From contig JANRLY010000036.1 in assembly GCA_033762075.1 (NCBI GenBank), positions 1-64,000 of the forward strand: 64,000 nucleotides of DNA. Reading direction: 5' to 3'. The notes beneath the pieces are model-generated. The model was not told the DNA's origin. It searched no databases and saw only the letters and a list, made by a program, of their open reading frames with translations. This DNA is from VFKI01 sp033762075. GTDB taxonomy: Bacteria > Pseudomonadota > Gammaproteobacteria > DSM-16500. Positions 26,108-35,694 of the stretch are shown piece after piece. The position numbers were made by a program, and so were the translations under genes. Numbering within the stretch: the stretch's first letter is position 1; each line of letters begins with the position of its first letter.

Positions 26108-27655
26108 TTATAAAATTTGACACCAGCCATTTAATCTCGGCTGTGGCTGCACTGCTGGTTGTAATTCCGGCTCTTGCTTTTCTTCATTGTGCTGAATAAC
26201 AGGCGACGGTTGAAAGAAAACATTTTCGTTTGGAATGGCACCATAATTTCTTGGAGAAGATGCCGCATCACTATGGTCTAGTAAAGGCGCTATCGATTCC
26301 GCATATTGCGGGGGCTGTTCATTTTGACTGAATAAATTTCGTATCGTGTCGACAAATAAATTAAATGCTTGCATGTATAGGACGCCATCACCAATCATAG
26401 CTAGCCCATCATTCATGCGAATAACAAATTGATATAGTTGAGAATCGCTAACCTCCACTATACTTGCGGTGTAGACTAAACGTGTCACTTCAGCTGCAAA
26501 AATCGCACACAAAGAGAGAACCACATAATTCGCACGTATCCTTGCATTTTCTTCTGAGAGAAAACCATATAATTTATAACGCAGTATAAGATCCGGAAAA
26601 AAATTAATCACAGCGCCGATAATTGAATAAGTCCCGCTGAATTTCAAATTTTCCCCCGATGCCCAATCATTAAGACTATTATTTAATGATCCATTCATGA
26701 GTAAGAAAAACATGAGTCCATTAGAAATACTTTCCCAAGGCAAGCCATGCGTAAAAATGGGTTGATCACGCATGAGACGTTTAAAGACTTCAAGAAATTC
26801 AATATTCATGATTAAATCAAAAACAGCTGCACCTGTTGCAATAAATGTTGCAAGCCTATTCGATGAAAAACTTGATAAACCTCGATATCTGCCAAATGAC
26901 TCTACACTATAATGAGAGACCATAAATTCAAATAACGCTGCGTTGCCCAAGGCATACAGAGGAACAATATATAGCAAATCACGCGGTTCATTTAATCTTG
27001 GCAGATAGGGCTCTCTTATCCATTCTGTCAATTGAGCAATCAATGCACTAGCATGCTCACCGAGTTGATTTAATCTGTTCGCTAATTCTGGACTAGTTAA
27101 AACAATTTCCGCAATGACAATACCAGTAAACACGGTAATAATTTCAGCTAAATCACCAATCGGCGCGCTAGCGGGATTAAAACCTGCATTAAAAGCAGAC
27201 GTACTAATTAGATAAACAAAAACACTGCGTGAAAATAAATTCAGTGCCAGCCAACTATCATAAAAACTGGGCTCTGGTTTTTGTTCTAATTCGTTTTTTT
27301 CATCTTCTAATAATGCAAGATATTCACTGCGCGGTGATAACATTGGTGAATAAACTAAAATAATGATGCGCTCATGCTCAATGACGACAATACGCTCTGA
27401 ACTGTTTTCATCTATTTCTCCTTTCTGTTCCAATAAGGCATTGCCTTCGATTTGCAAATCACCTTCGATTTCTTCTTCATCATCGACTTCTTCTTTTTTT
27501 TCTTCTTCATCAATAAATAAATTAGCAATACCTTCTACCGCATGAAAGTCATCAGTTTCAATCGGCAGCTCAGATTCAGCAGCCAATAAAGGTTGCTTTT
27601 CTTCTGGCAAATCTGTTTCAGCAGGTGCGACTAATCTGGATAGAAATAACCCCAT
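26108..27655 (-). CDS. Polytopic membrane protein, 515 residues, unknown
   Basis: ATG at 27655 has GGAG 7 nt before it (MGLFLSRLVAPAETDLPEEK). The N-terminal 100 residues are strongly acidic, with runs of Glu/Asp. About seven membrane segments follow between residues 140 and 430 (for example ITVFTGIVIAEIVLTS, LLYIVPLYALGNAALFEFMV, ANYVVLSLCAIFAAEV). The C-terminal 90 residues are Pro/Gln/Asn-rich and cytosolic-looking. No transporter signature. It probably forms an operon with the HExxH protein; acidic and Pro-rich tails recall host-directed membrane proteins of Legionellales, but that is inference. Confidence 0.65.
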   Translation of the reverse strand: MGLFLSRLVAPAETDLPEEKQPLLAAESELPIETDDFHAVEGIANLFIDEEEKKEEVDDEEEIEGDLQIEGNALLEQKGEIDENSSERIVVIEHERIIILVYSPMLSPRSEYLALLEDEKNELEQKPEPSFYDSWLALNLFSRSVFVYLISTSAFNAGFNPASAPIGDLAEIITVFTGIVIAEIVLTSPELANRLNQLGEHASALIAQLTEWIREPYLPRLNEPRDLLYIVPLYALGNAALFEFMVSHYSVESFGRYRGLSSFSSNRLATFIATGAAVFDLIMNIEFLEVFKRLMRDQPIFTHGLPWESISNGLMFFLLMNGSLNNSLNDWASGENLKFSGTYSIIGAVINFFPDLILRYKLYGFLSEENARIRANYVVLSLCAIFAAEVTRLVYTASIVEVSDSQLYQFVIRMNDGLAMIGDGVLYMQAFNLFVDTIRNLFSQNEQPPQYAESIAPLLDHSDAASSPRNYGAIPNENVFFQPSPVIQHNEEKQEPELQPAVQPQPRLNGWCQIL

Positions 27656-27871
27656 TTCCAACTCCGAGCACAATATTGTGCAAATGTTGGACACATTATA
27701 TGAGAGTGAAGATTAACGATTTATTAACCGTAGCCAAGCTTTTGTTAATGCGAGCCTGTGAAGCGTTTAGGGTGGCAATCTAGCGTTTGGCGATGACGAT
27801 GGGAAATTACATTAATTTTGTTTTATCTATATGATTATATTGATAAATATTGAATTTTCATGACTGAGACT

Positions 27872-28891
27872 TTAATACACCAGCATGGCATCGCCATAGC
27901 TAAAGAAACGATAACCAGAGGCAACTGCTTCACGATAGGCTTGCATCACATTGTCATACCCTGCAAATGCAGCCACTAGCATTAAGAGAGTTGAGCGCGG
28001 TAAATGAAAGTTAGTAAGCAGTATATCAACACAATGAAATTGAAACCCAGGGTAGATAAAAATATCTGTATCACCATAAAAAGGCTCAATTTCTCCTTTG
28101 CGGCTGGCTGTTTCAAGACTACGACACACTGTGGTGCCAACAGCGACAACTCTTCCCTTTTTTTTATGTGTTTCACGGATAATCGCGCAGACTTGATCAG
28201 AAACTTCCAGATATTCTGCATGCATTTTATGTTCTGTTAAATTTTCAGCACGCACTGGCAAAAATGTCCCAGAACCCACATGCAAAGTAATCGTTTCAAA
28301 TGTAATGGCTTTATCACGGATTTTTTGCAAAATATTTTCATCAAAATGAAGTCCTGCGGTTGGCGCTGCGACTGAACCTTTTTGTTTTGAAAAAATGGTT
28401 TGGTAACGTTCTTTATCACTTTCATCGGGAAGACGTTGCAAATATGGCGGCAATGGCATTTCACCGATAAGATCAATGATCTCTGATACAGGACGTGCAT
28501 TTAAACAACGTAATTCAAATAATTCATCATGTCTTTTGATCATTTCAAATGAAATATTTTCTTTAAAGAAAATTTGACTTGCAGGCTTAATCGATCCACC
28601 ACCACGTACATGAGCCAAGACACTATCATGATTTAAAATTCGCTCGATTAAAATTTCAACGTGTCCGCCTGTTTTTTTCTGGCCGCGTAAACGTGCTGGA
28701 ATGACGCGCGTATCATTGCCAATCAATAAATCATTTGCATTTAAAAAATCGGGTAAATCAGCAAAGTGTTGATGAGAAATTTCGCCTGTTTTGCGATTCA
28801 AGCACAATAAACGACTTGCGCTGCGTTCCGCTAAAGGAAAACGCGCGATCTGCTCTGGCGGCAACGTGTAATCAAAATCAGAAAGTTTCAT
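27872..28891 (-). CDS. queA: S-adenosylmethionine:tRNA ribosyltransferase-isomerase QueA
   Basis: Builds epoxyqueuosine in tRNA from preQ1 and SAM. The 339 residues begin MKLSDFDYTLPPEQIARFPL and contain NDTRVIPARLRG, GSVAAPTAGLHFDE, the hallmark HVGSGTFLPVR, and the end motif YRFFSYGDAMLVY. Complete. tgt is not adjacent. The 177-bp gap before 27872 has only a decayed palindromic repeat and the start region of the neighbouring operon. Confidence 0.97.
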   Translation of the reverse strand: MKLSDFDYTLPPEQIARFPLAERSASRLLCLNRKTGEISHQHFADLPDFLNANDLLIGNDTRVIPARLRGQKKTGGHVEILIERILNHDSVLAHVRGGGSIKPASQIFFKENISFEMIKRHDELFELRCLNARPVSEIIDLIGEMPLPPYLQRLPDESDKERYQTIFSKQKGSVAAPTAGLHFDENILQKIRDKAITFETITLHVGSGTFLPVRAENLTEHKMHAEYLEVSDQVCAIIRETHKKKGRVVAVGTTVCRSLETASRKGEIEPFYGDTDIFIYPGFQFHCVDILLTNFHLPRSTLLMLVAAFAGYDNVMQAYREAVASGYRFFSYGDAMLVY

Positions 28892-28927
28892 TAATATAAA
28901 ATTCCTCCCAACCTCCCTTTTTCAAAG

Positions 28928-29110
28928 GGCTTTGTTGCATAAATCATAAAATCCCACTTGTCATTCCCGCGAAGGCGGGAATCCATCATTATGTTCAAAA
29001 GTAGCTAATTAAAAAATACTCAACTCACGTTCAAGTATGACTAATTAAGAACTTTATAAATTTGTAATAGATTCCCGCCTTCGCGGGAATGACAATTGTG
29101 CAACAAAGCC
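28928..29110. mobile_element. 183-bp MITE-like element with 12-bp TIRs and 9-bp target duplication
   Basis: Ends GGCTTTGTTGCA (28928-28939) and TGCAACAAAGCC (29099-29110) are exact inverted repeats. The direct repeat TTTTCAAAG flanks it on both sides (28919-28927 and 29111-29119), so it landed in a CTCCCTTTTTCAAAGGGAG-type palindrome. Inside is an inverted pair of the ATTCCCGCGAAGGCGGGAAT repeat (28961-28985, 29071-29094). No coding capacity. The ends resemble those of transposons, so mobilisation in trans is likely. Confidence 0.8.
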
Positions 29111-29132
29111 TTTTCAAAGGGAGAGGGAAATA

Positions 29133-30584
29133 TCACCCAAGTGTCACTCGACATAAATCAATCAGCGCACTGGGTAATAAACCTAAACCCAATGCAGCAA
29201 ACCCATTGATGCTAATCGCAACCAATGAGCCGCGTGTTAATGCAATCGGACGATTGAGTGCTGCATGTGTGGGTTCTTCAAAGTACATTAACATCACAAC
29301 ACGTAAGTAGTAATATGCACCAATAATAGCAAACACTAATGCTAATGCAGCCAACCACACATCATGCGCTTGAACCAAAGCTTCAAGTAATCCTAATTTT
29401 GCAAAAAATCCAACGGTCGGTGGCACACCTGCCATAGAAAACATCAGCAACAACAACATGAATGCTAACCAAGGATCGCGCGCATTGAGTCCGCGCAAAT
29501 CATTGAGTTGATCGAATTCTGAACCTGGCCGCGCTAGCAATGCAATGACTGCAAAAGCGCCTGCCGCGACTAATACATAAGTAACGATATAAAACATCGC
29601 AGCAGAATACCCTAACGTAGAATTCGGACCCGCAATTAAACCCAGCAACATGTAACCCATATGCGCAATCGAAGAATACGCTAACATACGTTTAAAACTG
29701 GTTTGCGCAATCGCCATCACATTGCCAGAAAACATAGAAAGAATCGCGATCACAATTAAAATCGCTTGCCAGTGCGCAGTGGAATCAGGTAATGCATTCA
29801 CTAAAATGCGCGTCGCGATACAAAACGTTGCAATTTTAGGTGCGCATGCAATAAATAAAGTCATACACGTTGGCGCACCTTCATACACATCGGGCACCCA
29901 CATATGAAATGGCACCGCACCAAATTTGAAAAGTAATCCCGCCAATAAAAAAATCACGCCGATCAATGCCATTGTATTAGCAGATGCTGTCGCTTGATGT
30001 AATTGTGTTGCGACAGTATGAATATCGAGGGACCCTGTGGCGCCATAAATTAATGAGATCCCATACAACAATAATCCGGATGCCATAGCACCCATGATAA
30101 AATATTTCATCGCCGCTTCTGTGGCAAATTTAGAATTTTTATCAAGCGCAATCATCGCATATAAAGCGAGTGACAATAATTCGAGCCCGAGATAAATGGA
30201 TAAAAAACTTCCTGCAGAAGACATCACCATCATACCTAAGACAGATAATAATCCGAGAATATAATATTCATTACCAGTAATGCGACGCATCGTTAAATAT
30301 TGCCGCGCATAAATAAAAGCAAATACCGTTGTAAATAAAACAAATATTTTTGTCAAAATAGCAATGCGATCTAAAACATATTGACCGCTCAATGTCGTTA
30401 CAACATCAGTAAATTGATTCGCTTGTTGAATCACAAGCAATAAGGTTGCAACCAACGCAAATTGAGCTAAAGAATAAGTGATTCTTTCAACATATTTTTC
30501 TAAAAAAACATCCGCCAGCATGACAATACACACCATGCCCAATAAAAATATTTCAGGAATTGCTGGCATAAAATTAAAATTCAT
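29133..30584 (-). CDS. nuoN: NADH-quinone oxidoreductase subunit N
   Basis: Antiporter-like membrane subunit of complex I that takes part in proton pumping. The 483 residues have about 14 hydrophobic segments. Lys in FKFGAVPFHMW and Glu in GLELLSLALYA match the key charged residues of the family. Last gene of the operon; it stops 22 bp from the MITE, which therefore lies between nuoN and queA. Confidence 0.96.
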   Translation of the reverse strand: MNFNFMPAIPEIFLLGMVCIVMLADVFLEKYVERITYSLAQFALVATLLLVIQQANQFTDVVTTLSGQYVLDRIAILTKIFVLFTTVFAFIYARQYLTMRRITGNEYYILGLLSVLGMMVMSSAGSFLSIYLGLELLSLALYAMIALDKNSKFATEAAMKYFIMGAMASGLLLYGISLIYGATGSLDIHTVATQLHQATASANTMALIGVIFLLAGLLFKFGAVPFHMWVPDVYEGAPTCMTLFIACAPKIATFCIATRILVNALPDSTAHWQAILIVIAILSMFSGNVMAIAQTSFKRMLAYSSIAHMGYMLLGLIAGPNSTLGYSAAMFYIVTYVLVAAGAFAVIALLARPGSEFDQLNDLRGLNARDPWLAFMLLLLMFSMAGVPPTVGFFAKLGLLEALVQAHDVWLAALALVFAIIGAYYYLRVVMLMYFEEPTHAALNRPIALTRGSLVAISINGFAALGLGLLPSALIDLCRVTLG

Positions 30585-30613
30585 TCTCTAACCTCCCCTC
30601 CTCGGGAAATGGA

Positions 30614-32122
30614 TCAATAAGGCAAACTCTGCACCAAAAGATGCCCAATTGTTGCATGTAATAAATTTAAAACAGGGGCAGGATACAACCCTAAGAAAAA
30701 CACGCCGATAGCAAGCAAAATGTAATTCATTTTTTCAATCCAATGTAAATCTGGCATCGTCGCTACTTCAGGATTCGTCACTGGACCAAAGAAAACGCGA
30801 CGATACATCCACAAGGTATACGAAGCCGACAACACTAAAGTCGTCGCTGCGATCAAAGCTACATAAAAATGCGCTTGCAAAGCACTCATGATCACCATAA
30901 ATTCACCAACAAAACCCGCAGTACCGGGCAAGCCAACGTTCGACATGGCAAATAGCATAAAAAAAGCTGCAAAGATTGGCATGCTAGTTGCAACACCACC
31001 ATAATCGCGAATATTTCGACTATGTGAACTCATCCGATCAGCTAACATTCCCACACCCAAGAACATAGCCCCTGAGCCAAATGCGTGTGCAATCATTTGC
31101 ACAACAGCACCTTCGAGACTCATGTAAGCATCATGGTATGTCGCCGTATGATGCATAATGTCATACACCATAAAACAACCCAGCGTTGCAAAACCCATAT
31201 GGGCAATAGAAGAATATGCAATCAGTTTTTTCATATCGGTTTGTGCAATCGCGACTAATCCAATGTAGACAATGGCCACTAACGATAAAATCATCATTAA
31301 GCCAGCAAGTTGCTCACACGCTTGCGGGACAATCGGCATACTGAAGCGCAAAAATCCGTACACACCCATTTTTAACATCAATGCAGCCAATACGACGGAA
31401 CCACCCGAGGGCGCTTCCGTGTGCGCGTCCGGCAACCAAGTATGCACCGGCCACATTGGAACCTTCACAGCGAATGCTAAAAAGAAGGCGAAAAATAATA
31501 ATACTTGAACAGATTGACTCAGTGGCAAACCATAATATTGTCGAATATCAAATGTGCCTGTGAGGGTGTAAAGATATAATAAAGCGATCAACATTAAGAT
31601 CGAGCCAAGAAAAGTATAGAGAAAAAATTTGATGGACGCATACGAACGATTTGAACTACCCCACATCCCGATACTGAGATACATCGGAATTAACATGCCT
31701 TCCCAAAACACGTAAAATAAAACTGCATCTGTCGCAGCAAACACACCAATCATCATGCCCTGCATCGTGAGAAATGCTGCCATGTATTGATTCACACGCA
31801 CTTTAATCGCATGACAACCTGCAAAAATCACTAATAATCCTGTGAAATTCGTCAAGATGATCATTGCAACTGAAATACCGTCGACACCTAAAGCATAATG
31901 AATTTGATACGCACGAATCCAAAGATGGTTTTCTTGAAATTGCATCGCGTAGGTGCTGTTATCAAAACCCAAATACAGTGGAATACATAATAATAAATTA
32001 CATACAGCAAAAAGAGAGGCAACAATACGCGCATTGCGCGCATCTTCAGTAAGCAACACACTGACTGCACCAATGACTGGCAGCCAAATCAATAAACTTA
32101 ATATCGCAGCATTTAATGTCAT
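30614..32122 (-). CDS. nuoM: NADH-quinone oxidoreductase subunit M
   Basis: Antiporter-like subunit of the membrane arm. The ATG at 32122 (MTLNAAILSLLIWLPVIGAV, 502 residues) overlaps the nuoL stop as TGATG, so translation is coupled; the longer upstream reading is discarded. Conserved segments include FWEGMLIPMYLSIG (key Glu), VKVPMWPVHTWLPDAHTEAPSGGSVVLA (Lys and lateral helix region) and IAYSSIAHMGF. Confidence 0.96.
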   Translation of the reverse strand: MTLNAAILSLLIWLPVIGAVSVLLTEDARNARIVASLFAVCNLLLCIPLYLGFDNSTYAMQFQENHLWIRAYQIHYALGVDGISVAMIILTNFTGLLVIFAGCHAIKVRVNQYMAAFLTMQGMMIGVFAATDAVLFYVFWEGMLIPMYLSIGMWGSSNRSYASIKFFLYTFLGSILMLIALLYLYTLTGTFDIRQYYGLPLSQSVQVLLFFAFFLAFAVKVPMWPVHTWLPDAHTEAPSGGSVVLAALMLKMGVYGFLRFSMPIVPQACEQLAGLMMILSLVAIVYIGLVAIAQTDMKKLIAYSSIAHMGFATLGCFMVYDIMHHTATYHDAYMSLEGAVVQMIAHAFGSGAMFLGVGMLADRMSSHSRNIRDYGGVATSMPIFAAFFMLFAMSNVGLPGTAGFVGEFMVIMSALQAHFYVALIAATTLVLSASYTLWMYRRVFFGPVTNPEVATMPDLHWIEKMNYILLAIGVFFLGLYPAPVLNLLHATIGHLLVQSLPY

Positions 32123-34086
32123 CACATCCCCACAAACCAAATCAATAGCAAGAGTACACCTGCCCCCATCACAAATGCATAATGATAGATGTAACCCGTT
32201 TGTAAACGTCGCGATACGCGCGCAAGCCAACGAACGACGTTACCCGTCCCATTCACAAAAAATCCATCGATCACAATTAAATCCGTGAAGGCATAAAAAA
32301 ATCGCGAGATTGCACGTACACCGCGCACCAACACATATTGATTAAAATCATCAAAACCATATTTGTGTTCAATCAACCAAGCTAAAATGGGGAATCGTTT
32401 TTGATAAACATCAGCACGACGCGATAAAAACATCGCTATGAACCATGCCACAAAAATCCCTGCTATGACTAACCAAAAAGTCAACGAATGTCCTGCCATT
32501 AATGCAGCTTGCGTTGCTCCTTCATAATGTTCAGCTAAATAACTGAGCGCATCATGCTGAGGTAACACAAAAATACTGTGGCCCAAAACACGTAGAGGTG
32601 CATACAACATAGGGCCTACCATCAAACCACCTGCAATAAAACTTGGGATGGCTAAAATAATCAACGGAAATAAAACGACCCAAGGTGATTCTGTCACGGG
32701 ACCGTGATGCGTTGAACGAGATTCTCCGTAAAATGTGAGGAATAAAACGCGGAAGATATACACAGATGTTAAAAATGCGCCAGCAACAACACAAAAATAA
32801 GCGTAACCAGCACCGGGTATTGTCGAAAGATGTACTAATTCAATAATCGCATCTTTAGAATAGAATCCAGAAAAAGGTGGAAACGCCGCTAACGCCAATG
32901 CACCAATCCAAAACGTTAAACATGTCACTGGAAGGTGTTTTGCTAAGCCGCCCATTTTCCGCATATCTTGTTCGTGATGCATCGCCAAAATGACTGAACC
33001 AGCTGCAAGGAATAATAAAGCTTTGAAAAACGCGTGTGTAATTAAATGAAAAATCGCAGCATCGTATGCAGAAACACCCAGTGCCGCTGCCATGTAACCT
33101 AATTGTGAAATCGTAGAATACGCAATCGCACGTTTAATATCATTTTGAAAGACTGCTAAAATGCCCATGAAAAAACAGGTGGAAGCCCCCAAAACCAAAA
33201 TGACACTTTGCATGCCTGGAGAATATTCAAATAACCATGAACAACGAGCGACCATGTAAATACCAGCGGTCACCATTGTCGCTGCGTGGATCAAAGCGGA
33301 AATCGGCGTAGGACCTTCCATCGATTCTGGCAACCAAACATGTAAAGGCACTTGCGCGGACTTTGCCATCGCACCCACAAACAAAAGAAAACAAATTAAA
33401 CCAATGGTCGGTATCCCATAGTTGGAGAATAAAGTAATTTGTTTATCGACAACTAACGGCGCCTGCGCAAAAACGGTATGATAATCTAAGCTGCCAAAGA
33501 CATAGACCATCACCGCGAGCGCTAACACAAAACCAACATCACCTACGCGATTCGCAATAAATGCTTTTAAACTGCCAAATACAGCTGAGTCACGCCCAAA
33601 CCAAAACCCAATTAATAAATACGAAACAAAGCCAACACCTTCCCAACCAAAAAACATGAGAAGAAAATTATTAGCCAACACTAAGGTTAACATCGCAAAA
33701 GTAAATAATGACACATAACTGAAAAAGCGCTCGTAGCCTGGATCATCTGACATGTAGCCAATTGTATAAATATGCACGGCGAAAGAAATAAAGCTGACGA
33801 TGGCAATCATCACCGCGCTTAAACGATCCAATAAAATCCCAACATCAAAATGAAAAGTTCCAGAATTGACCCAGTGATAAATAATGATTTCTTGTGCAGG
33901 CGCTCCCAAAACAACCATTTGCCAAACTAAATAAAGCGATAATAAAAAACTTACGCCCACTAAAAAAATCGTGATGCGATGTGTCGCAACACGCCCTATC
34001 CTTTTACCTAATAGACCGGCAACTAGCGCACCGATCAACGGCAACATCATGACAATAAACGCTAAACTCGGCAGAGAAATATTCAC
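32122..34086 (-). CDS. nuoL: NADH-quinone oxidoreductase subunit L
   Basis: The largest antiporter-like subunit, with the long horizontal helix along the membrane arm. The 654 residues contain GWEGVGFVSYLLIGFWF, GAMAKSAQVPLHVWLPESMEGPTPISALIHAATMV and IKRAIAYSTISQLGYM. The C-terminal part carries the lateral helix and last anchor. It follows nuoK by 3 bp. Confidence 0.97.
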   Translation of the reverse strand: MNISLPSLAFIVMMLPLIGALVAGLLGKRIGRVATHRITIFLVGVSFLLSLYLVWQMVVLGAPAQEIIIYHWVNSGTFHFDVGILLDRLSAVMIAIVSFISFAVHIYTIGYMSDDPGYERFFSYVSLFTFAMLTLVLANNFLLMFFGWEGVGFVSYLLIGFWFGRDSAVFGSLKAFIANRVGDVGFVLALAVMVYVFGSLDYHTVFAQAPLVVDKQITLFSNYGIPTIGLICFLLFVGAMAKSAQVPLHVWLPESMEGPTPISALIHAATMVTAGIYMVARCSWLFEYSPGMQSVILVLGASTCFFMGILAVFQNDIKRAIAYSTISQLGYMAAALGVSAYDAAIFHLITHAFFKALLFLAAGSVILAMHHEQDMRKMGGLAKHLPVTCLTFWIGALALAAFPPFSGFYSKDAIIELVHLSTIPGAGYAYFCVVAGAFLTSVYIFRVLFLTFYGESRSTHHGPVTESPWVVLFPLIILAIPSFIAGGLMVGPMLYAPLRVLGHSIFVLPQHDALSYLAEHYEGATQAALMAGHSLTFWLVIAGIFVAWFIAMFLSRRADVYQKRFPILAWLIEHKYGFDDFNQYVLVRGVRAISRFFYAFTDLIVIDGFFVNGTGNVVRWLARVSRRLQTGYIYHYAFVMGAGVLLLLIWFVGM

Positions 34087-34089
34087 AGT

Positions 34090-34395
34090 TTAACCCTTCA
34101 ATACGTCAAGCTTTTCCACATCAATCGTATGAGATTGACGATATAAGACAACCATAATCGCAAGACCAATCGCCGCTTCCGCTGCTGCAACAGTCAAAAT
34201 AAAAAAGACGAATACTTGCCCTTTGATATGTCCGTAATAATGTGAGAAAGCAATGAAATTTGTATTCACTGCTAATAGCATGAGCTCGATGGACATCATC
34301 AATACGATGATGTTTTTGCGATTCATCACAATACCAGCCATGCCAAGACCAAATAAAATGGCAGCAAATGCAAGTGTGTGTATGAGTGATATCAT
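34090..34395 (-). CDS. nuoK: NADH-quinone oxidoreductase subunit K
   Basis: Small three-helix membrane subunit. I set the start at ATG 34395 (MISLIHTLAFAAILFGLGMA), preceded by AGGAGGG; this gives 101 residues, the family length. The two buried glutamates in IELMLLAVN and VAAAEAAIGLA are present. The longer frame would begin inside the repeat array upstream. Confidence 0.96.
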   Translation of the reverse strand: MISLIHTLAFAAILFGLGMAGIVMNRKNIIVLMMSIELMLLAVNTNFIAFSHYYGHIKGQVFVFFILTVAAAEAAIGLAIMVVLYRQSHTIDVEKLDVLKG

Positions 34396-34399
34396 TATA

Positions 34400-34600
34400 A
34401 AATCCCTCCTACCTCCCTTTTTCAAAGGGAGAAAAATTGTGTCTACCTACTTCCCCTTTCAAAGGGAGAAAAATTGTGCCTACCTGCTTCCCCTTTATCA
34501 AAGGGAGAAAAATTGTGCCTACCTACTTCCCCTTTTGAAAAAGCGTTTAGCTCTTCTTCCCCCTTTGAAAAAGGGGGATTGAGGGGGATTTTCAAAAAAA
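34400..34600. repeat. Tandem palindromic array between nuoJ and nuoK
   Basis: About three and a half units of roughly 40 bp: TACCTnCTTCCCCTTT, CAAAGGGAG, then AAAAATTGTG. They are followed by the longer palindrome CCCCCTTTGAAAAAGGGGGA and GAGGGGGATT (about 34560-34591). Each unit has a CCCTTT/AAAGGG stem. In the nuo message these would form a row of hairpins, possibly affecting mRNA stability between nuoJ and nuoK. Confidence 0.8.
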
Positions 34601-34604
34601 ACAC

Positions 34605-35201
34605 CTATCGTTTCTCCGATTTCATCTCTACTATCCGCACCCTATCTTTCGGTTTCACCGCAATTTGTTTTGAGACATTTTGTTGACGAGTTGATTTCGC
34701 AGGACGATGAGCGAGAGCAATAGCTGCGACAATGGCAGTCAATAATAAAACAGCAGCCACTTCAAACGGCCAGACATAATCGGTATACAAGACGCTGCCT
34801 AAATCAGAAACGTTGCTATAATTCGCCGGCAACTGAATAGTAATCAGCTCTGGATAATCTCCGTGATACGTTGCTAAAATCACGAGTGTCATAATCCCCA
34901 CAACAGTCAGCGCACCAATCGGCCAATAGCGTGCCATTTTTTCGCGGAAAGTTTCTTGTTGTAAGTTGAGCATCATCACAACAAATAAAAATAATGTCAT
35001 GACTGCACCGACATACACCAACACTAAAATCAGTGCGAGAAATTCCGTGTCAAGCAACAACCAAATTCCAGCAGAAGCAAAAAAAGTCAGGACCAAAAAT
35101 AAAACACCTTTCACGGTATTTTTGACAGTGACTACCATCAAAGCTGAAAACACCGCGATGGTCGCAAACAGATAAAATAAAATCGTCGTTAAAGGAATCA
35201 T
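34605..35201 (-). CDS. nuoJ: NADH-quinone oxidoreductase subunit J
   Basis: Membrane subunit with five helices near the quinone channel. The 198 residues contain NTVKGVLFLVLTFFASAG and FLALILVLVYVGAVMTLFLFVVMML, both typical. The C-terminal 40 residues are a basic hydrophilic tail (RPAKSTRQQN to KSEKR). It overlaps nuoI by 4 bp, so translation is coupled. Confidence 0.96.
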   Translation of the reverse strand: MIPLTTILFYLFATIAVFSALMVVTVKNTVKGVLFLVLTFFASAGIWLLLDTEFLALILVLVYVGAVMTLFLFVVMMLNLQQETFREKMARYWPIGALTVVGIMTLVILATYHGDYPELITIQLPANYSNVSDLGSVLYTDYVWPFEVAAVLLLTAIVAAIALAHRPAKSTRQQNVSKQIAVKPKDRVRIVEMKSEKR

Positions 35202-35692
35202 CGGTATTTTTCCTCCTCGGCACGGTCTGCTGCGATATCTTTTTCGTACCGATCACCAATCGCCAGTAATTTATCTTTGGTTAAAATATTTTCGCCGCGA
35301 TTTTCGAAATGATAATCATGGAACCGTGTTAAGACGATCGAATCAACAGGACACGCTTCTTCACACAAGCCACAATACACACATTTAAATAAATCAATAT
35401 CGTAACGAGTTGTGCGTCGCGTGCCGTCATCTTCACGCGGTTCAGACTCAATCGTAATAGCGAGCGCTGGACAAACAGCTTCACATAATTTACAAGCGAT
35501 ACAACGTTCTTCGCCATTAGGGTAACGACGTAAGGCATGAATGCCACGAAAACGCGGTGACATTGGGGTTTTTTCTTCCGGGTACTGGATCGTTGTTTTA
35601 CTTTTAAAGAAAAAACGCCCAGTAACATTTAAACCTTTTAACAAGTCCCAGAATGAAAAACTTTTTATATACTGAATAAGACGTCGCATCAT
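35198..35692 (-). CDS. nuoI: NADH-quinone oxidoreductase subunit I
   Basis: Peripheral subunit holding two [4Fe-4S] clusters (N6a, N6b). Motifs CIACKLCEAVCP and CVYCGLCEEACP are intact. I use ATG 35692 (MMRRLIQYIKSFSFW, 164 residues), which begins just after the nuoH stop; the longer frame runs into nuoH. The N-terminal amphipathic helix is present. Confidence 0.96.
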   Translation of the reverse strand: MMRRLIQYIKSFSFWDLLKGLNVTGRFFFKSKTTIQYPEEKTPMSPRFRGIHALRRYPNGEERCIACKLCEAVCPALAITIESEPREDDGTRRTTRYDIDLFKCVYCGLCEEACPVDSIVLTRFHDYHFENRGENILTKDKLLAIGDRYEKDIAADRAEEEKYR

Positions 35693-35694
35693 TG

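Noticed and set aside
31864..32288. Plus-strand frames in the nuoL/nuoM region
   Set aside because: Antisense to well-supported nuo genes; low-complexity shadows.
34400..34600. CRISPR array
   Set aside because: Units are palindromic with nearly identical spacers and only 3-4 copies; no cas genes.
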